The notes under the pieces are model-generated. The model was not told where the DNA came from. It did not search any database and was given only the letters and a program-made list of their open reading frames with translations. Below, piece by piece: positions 62,601 to 64,000 of a stretch of DNA of 64,000 nucleotides. This stretch comes from UBA1737 sp964541525 (lineage in GTDB: Bacteria; Bacillota_I; Bacilli_A; ML615J-28; CAG-313), in assembly GCA_964541525.1 (NCBI GenBank), contig CAZIQF010000003.1, positions 30,194-94,193 of the forward strand, given 5' to 3'. The position numbers and the translations under genes are program-made. Within the stretch, counting starts at the first letter, position 1. Every line of letters begins with the position of its first letter.

Positions 62601-63599
62601 GGCATTATCATACCAACCTAAGAACTCAATGTCAGTTTTTGTTACATTAGGAAGTGCATCACCATTATTCAAGTGAAAAACATTTCCCATAAACATTTCA
62701 TAATATGTTGTTGCTTTAACTTCAATATTACAATCTTCATAACCAGTAATTGTTGCAGCATCAAATTGCAAGAAATATTGAGTTGGATCAGTACTATTAG
62801 TGATTGCTTTAATTAAAGCTAAACCAGTGGTATCTGTTGCAGCTGAGTGAGCAGCAATAACAAAGTCATATTTAGTATCACCAATATAGTCTTCAAACTT
62901 TTGACCACTTTTGATAACCTTAACAACTTTATATGCATTTATAGTTGGAACATATTTCACAACAATTTTATCCCAATACTGACCAAAACCGGTTGTCTTA
63001 CCAGCATCCGTTAAAGTTAAATTCAAACCATTACCACCACCTGTATTGTGTTTAGTTAATGTAAAAATACTTTCTGCTACAAAACTACCGCCATTTAAAT
63101 GTAAAGTTGTTTTCTTTTGATCATAGTCATATAAACTACTCACAATACTACTTCTATCACCTTCAGCGTAAGCTTTGACTGCTACATCAACAATACTTCG
63201 CGTAACAACATTATCTGAATATGTATATATTTCACCTAATTTAACAAAGGACCTTGCAGTCATTTTTTGTGAATATGCGTATTCAGGAATATTTACCATT
63301 GATACTTGGAAACAATCATTACTATCTAGCTCTGTGACGGTAGCTACAACAACATTATCAGCATTAACTGTTAACTCATTAGCAGCCAACTCACCACGTC
63401 CTATAACCATCCCCATTGTCATACCACTTGTCCAATTGGTTACTTTTGCTTCAAATTTTAATCCATTCGGTTCTTCAGTTCTAATTGAAGCTCCATCATT
63501 CATACTGACAACTACTGTTGCAGCATTTACTTTGATAAAACATAATGAACAAATAGTAATAATTATAAAAACTAATAAATATTTAGCTATTTTTTTCAT
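59613..63599 (-). CDS. Large secreted N-acetylmuramoyl-L-alanine amidase with InlB and BIG2 domains
   Basis: A 1328-residue secreted protein. Signal peptide ~1-27 (ends VNA-A). Residues ~28-165 are a beta-rich domain seen on Firmicute surface proteins (GASIRTEEPNGLKFEAKV). Four InlB-type ends with FLGW...AKW or NW occur at ~325-355, ~585-612, ~650-690 and ~880-915; two of them close long insert modules (~357-612 and ~693-915). A BIG2 domain follows (~915-985), then an Amidase_2 catalytic domain (~1040-1240) with zinc ligands in FITVHYNGMP, AAHAGDGSR and GHHAFSGKDCPQ. A C-terminal Ig-like domain ends it. It should cut peptidoglycan; no LPXTG or lipobox. A paralogue begins just upstream. Confidence 0.87.
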   Translation of the reverse strand: MKKIAKYLLVFIIITICSLCFIKVNAATVVVSMNDGASIRTEEPNGLKFEAKVTNWTSGMTMGMVIGRGELAANELTVNADNVVVATVTELDSNDCFQVSMVNIPEYAYSQKMTARSFVKLGEIYTYSDNVVTRSIVDVAVKAYAEGDRSSIVSSLYDYDQKKTTLHLNGGSFVAESIFTLTKHNTGGGNGLNLTLTDAGKTTGFGQYWDKIVVKYVPTINAYKVVKVIKSGQKFEDYIGDTKYDFVIAAHSAATDTTGLALIKAITNSTDPTQYFLQFDAATITGYEDCNIEVKATTYYEMFMGNVFHLNNGDALPNVTKTDIEFLGWYDNAEFSGEPITTKGSETNIYARWADDSYTINYELSDGSWSWTTGTVSDGSGIDSVSTLPEVFMADFYQYLSENNLLNSSKVASSLRVSDWDGFSKQYGDPYALYNATSTGKTGAADGYSELFFDSISGNEAVGGFLGTSPYKEKYHYLTSHIIQLVSYKYTLTPTSTSYKAGFGFVLDGYFYGTQGLLSSSTTGYDTFNYLRSVVPTPTTGYNGKTVVTSEYVINHALKGTSVKLVEPVKVGHMFLGWYLSSDFNGEPVTSVNKGCTVYAKWYDLNAPAPVHNINYVMNDSIDAPATHATGYPTTFTQGEGVKLSTAKRDGYAFLGWSLDPEGMNKITSISTTCVADVTLYANWLEITGEGYVISYIYEEGELASTRVASYEEFTTYFWSQYYEWSKATNGVDAFKTEVLASWSTGAAGSYPFYNMNYDETTIDENYFVHSSSYHDLWINWLVKFDDIMININETQSVWTSAYTTYKRLNEFLTNSTASYWSDERKESVWSTFSIPSEFIYSYQYGDEFDLPKLKVTDGRSFLGWYDESDTKISSITATMAGDLVLTAKWSTFAEINDFIDGSFVTDSYVEPENTISIKAKAVKNPSLIISWESLNPSIATVDENGVVTGIKAGYAEIKAYVAGSSVNLTFGVTVIPLSESAFFKYIAQAHNEEVFVIRNLNVAYGTYYTDVIGSVSNYLFNTPYSVDKSRYFNPSRTAFSSVEFITVHYNGMPQASVDGDRTALSLYNQYKAGTMSSSWHYTTGNDGIFQCMPDTQKAAHAGDGSRTVSWTNSGVKATSNTKPTYGRSGGYLTINGTKSSIALPSGYTSTRYTWFGPAWKVVNGYYYIAALYYNSSYKYICNGGGNQNSIGIETACNEGSDLWLTYHYTAQLVANLLKKKGLDTTRVYGHHAFSGKDCPQTLLQNSGDPWYKFMALVNAEYDMVMNMSGYTISMKSNNTNILNNQGRITSIPLETTTVSYTVTVTNNSTGVSKTATFSSVVHGSYTE

Positions 63600-63634
63600 C
63601 TAAATCTCCTCTATTATAAATCTATATGTACTGT

Positions 63635-63663
63635 ATTATAACATATTCTTAATTTTTTTGAAA
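63635..63663 (-). promoter_or_regulatory. Promoter of the large amidase gene
   Basis: On the minus strand TTTCAA (63663-63658; weak -35), 17 bases, TATAAT (63640-63635; perfect -10). GAGGAG follows 6 bases before the ATG. Confidence 0.6.
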
Positions 63664-63691
63664 GTAAATAAATAATTAATTATTATTATTA

Positions 63692-63763
63692 AAAGTAAAA
63701 AAGGCTCCTATTTTAAAGTGAATTAAATGATATTCACTTCATTTTAGTTAGCCCTTTTACTTT
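63692..63763 (-). terminator. Terminator of the partial second amidase gene
   Basis: On the minus strand AAAGTAAAAGGGCT pairs with AGCCTTTTTTACTTT (one bulge), and the interior holds a second stem AAGTGAAT/ATTCACTT. The T-rich right arm serves as the release tract. It starts 2 bases after the stop at 63765. Confidence 0.7.
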
Positions 63764-63764
63764 A

Positions 63765-64000
63765 TTATTTACTGCAAGAACCTTCAATAATTGTTCCAAG
63801 CGTAATTTGTTCTTGTGCACCATTAGTATCGACTGTTACAGTATAAGATATTACTGATGAATATACCGGTTGACTAGTGATTCTACCATGCTCATTAACA
63901 AAATCATATTCGCCATTTGTTTTAAATGTAAATGTTGTATCTTTAAATGTTGTTAATACTTCATATTCATGTTGAACAAGTTGAATAAATTCCTTCCATA
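63765..64000 (-). CDS. C-terminal end of a second large amidase (paralogue), cut by the window edge
   Basis: The last ~78 codons of a minus-strand gene that continues past the right edge; the frame is open to the edge and stops at TAA 63765. Its C-terminus reads WKEFIQLVQHEYEVL...NEHGRITSQPV...SVISYTVTV, ending GTIIEGSCSK. This lines up with the end of the 1328-residue amidase (WYKFMALVNAEYDMV...NNQGRITSIPL...TVSYTVTV...VVHGSYTE). The post-catalytic helix and Ig-like tail are therefore shared, and the missing part very probably includes an Amidase_2 domain. Confidence 0.75.
   Translation of the reverse strand, partial: WKEFIQLVQHEYEVLTTFKDTTFTFKTNGEYDFVNEHGRITSQPVYSSVISYTVTVDTNGAQEQITLGTIIEGSCSK

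Noticed and set aside
1..64000. CRISPR arrays, prophage or rRNA operons
   Set aside because: No spaced direct repeats, phage structural genes or rRNA sequence were seen.
1..64000. Use of TGA as tryptophan (Mollicute code)
   Set aside because: TGA ends several genes cleanly (for example spoVAE at 818, spoVAC at 2180), and tryptophan is read from TGG.

Overview
The window is AT-rich (about 70% A+T by eye) with compact operons, standard stop codons and Gram-positive Shine-Dalgarno sites. It carries an endospore programme: spoIIAA-spoIIAB-sigF, spoVAC-D-E-F, a gerA-type germinant receptor, spoVB, a YlbJ/SpoVV homologue and a DacF-type carboxypeptidase. With lysA, the ylmE-sepF-ylmH-ileS cluster and the rsmD-coaD-ylbJ cluster, this points to a low-GC Firmicute, most likely a Bacilli/Erysipelotrichia-type spore-former rather than a wall-less Mollicute. 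The species cannot be named from the sequence.

Layout. 1-5.4 kb (minus strand): the spoVA operon (last gene cut by the window edge), the spoIIA operon and dacF. 5.5-8.9 kb: spoVB, a DUF421 gene, a YrzE-like gene and nadC. 9-17.2 kb: a YdjG-like zinc-ribbon protein beside a YdjI-like SPFH protein, glpK, a small membrane/flavin-reductase operon, and an ECF sigma / membrane anti-sigma / vWA-lipoprotein operon. 17.3-22.7 kb: udk, degV, a GNAT-like protein, a LysM amidase and ylbJ on the plus strand, with coaD and rsmD on the minus strand. 22.8-30.8 kb (minus): an HNH-like protein, lysA, an unknown helical protein, dut, pyk, a DUF308-like membrane protein, pepT, pdp and a short SSB. 31-34.3 kb (plus): gerAB-gerAA-gerAC. 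34.3-43.7 kb (minus): ymfF/ymfH M16 proteases and a long run ylmE-sepF-ylmH-ileS-unknown-deoC-deoD. 44-46.8 kb: metK-argS, followed by tRNA-Arg(CCG). 47-53.9 kb: an RluA-family synthase, a transposase-derived DNA-binding protein, ispG, nfo, a DEAD-box helicase, mtaB and rsmE. 54-64 kb: an envelope/secretome region with a GDPD lipoprotein, a DtxR-family regulator, a GH5 lipoprotein, a DUF1461 membrane protein and two tandem large secreted amidases (the second cut by the window edge).

How the parts fit. Sporulation genes are scattered but carry readable control signals: a sigma-G-type promoter (GCATA-18-CAAAATA) before spoVA, a sigma-A-type promoter before spoIIA, and a hairpin that buries the ribosome-binding site of the LysM amidase with a mother-cell-type -10 in its loop region. 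Nucleoside salvage is present as deoC, deoD, pdp and udk. No gap between genes exceeds 300 bases; the two longest are 30775-31008 (promoters for ssb and probably ger) and 43722-43988 (divergent ylmE and metK promoters, nothing else recognised). I see no CRISPR array, prophage, complete IS element or rRNA operon. The most unusual material is the envelope region, where two otherwise different surface proteins share an unrecognised 200-260-residue module built into InlB-type repeats, plus the small regulatory and helical proteins listed as findings.
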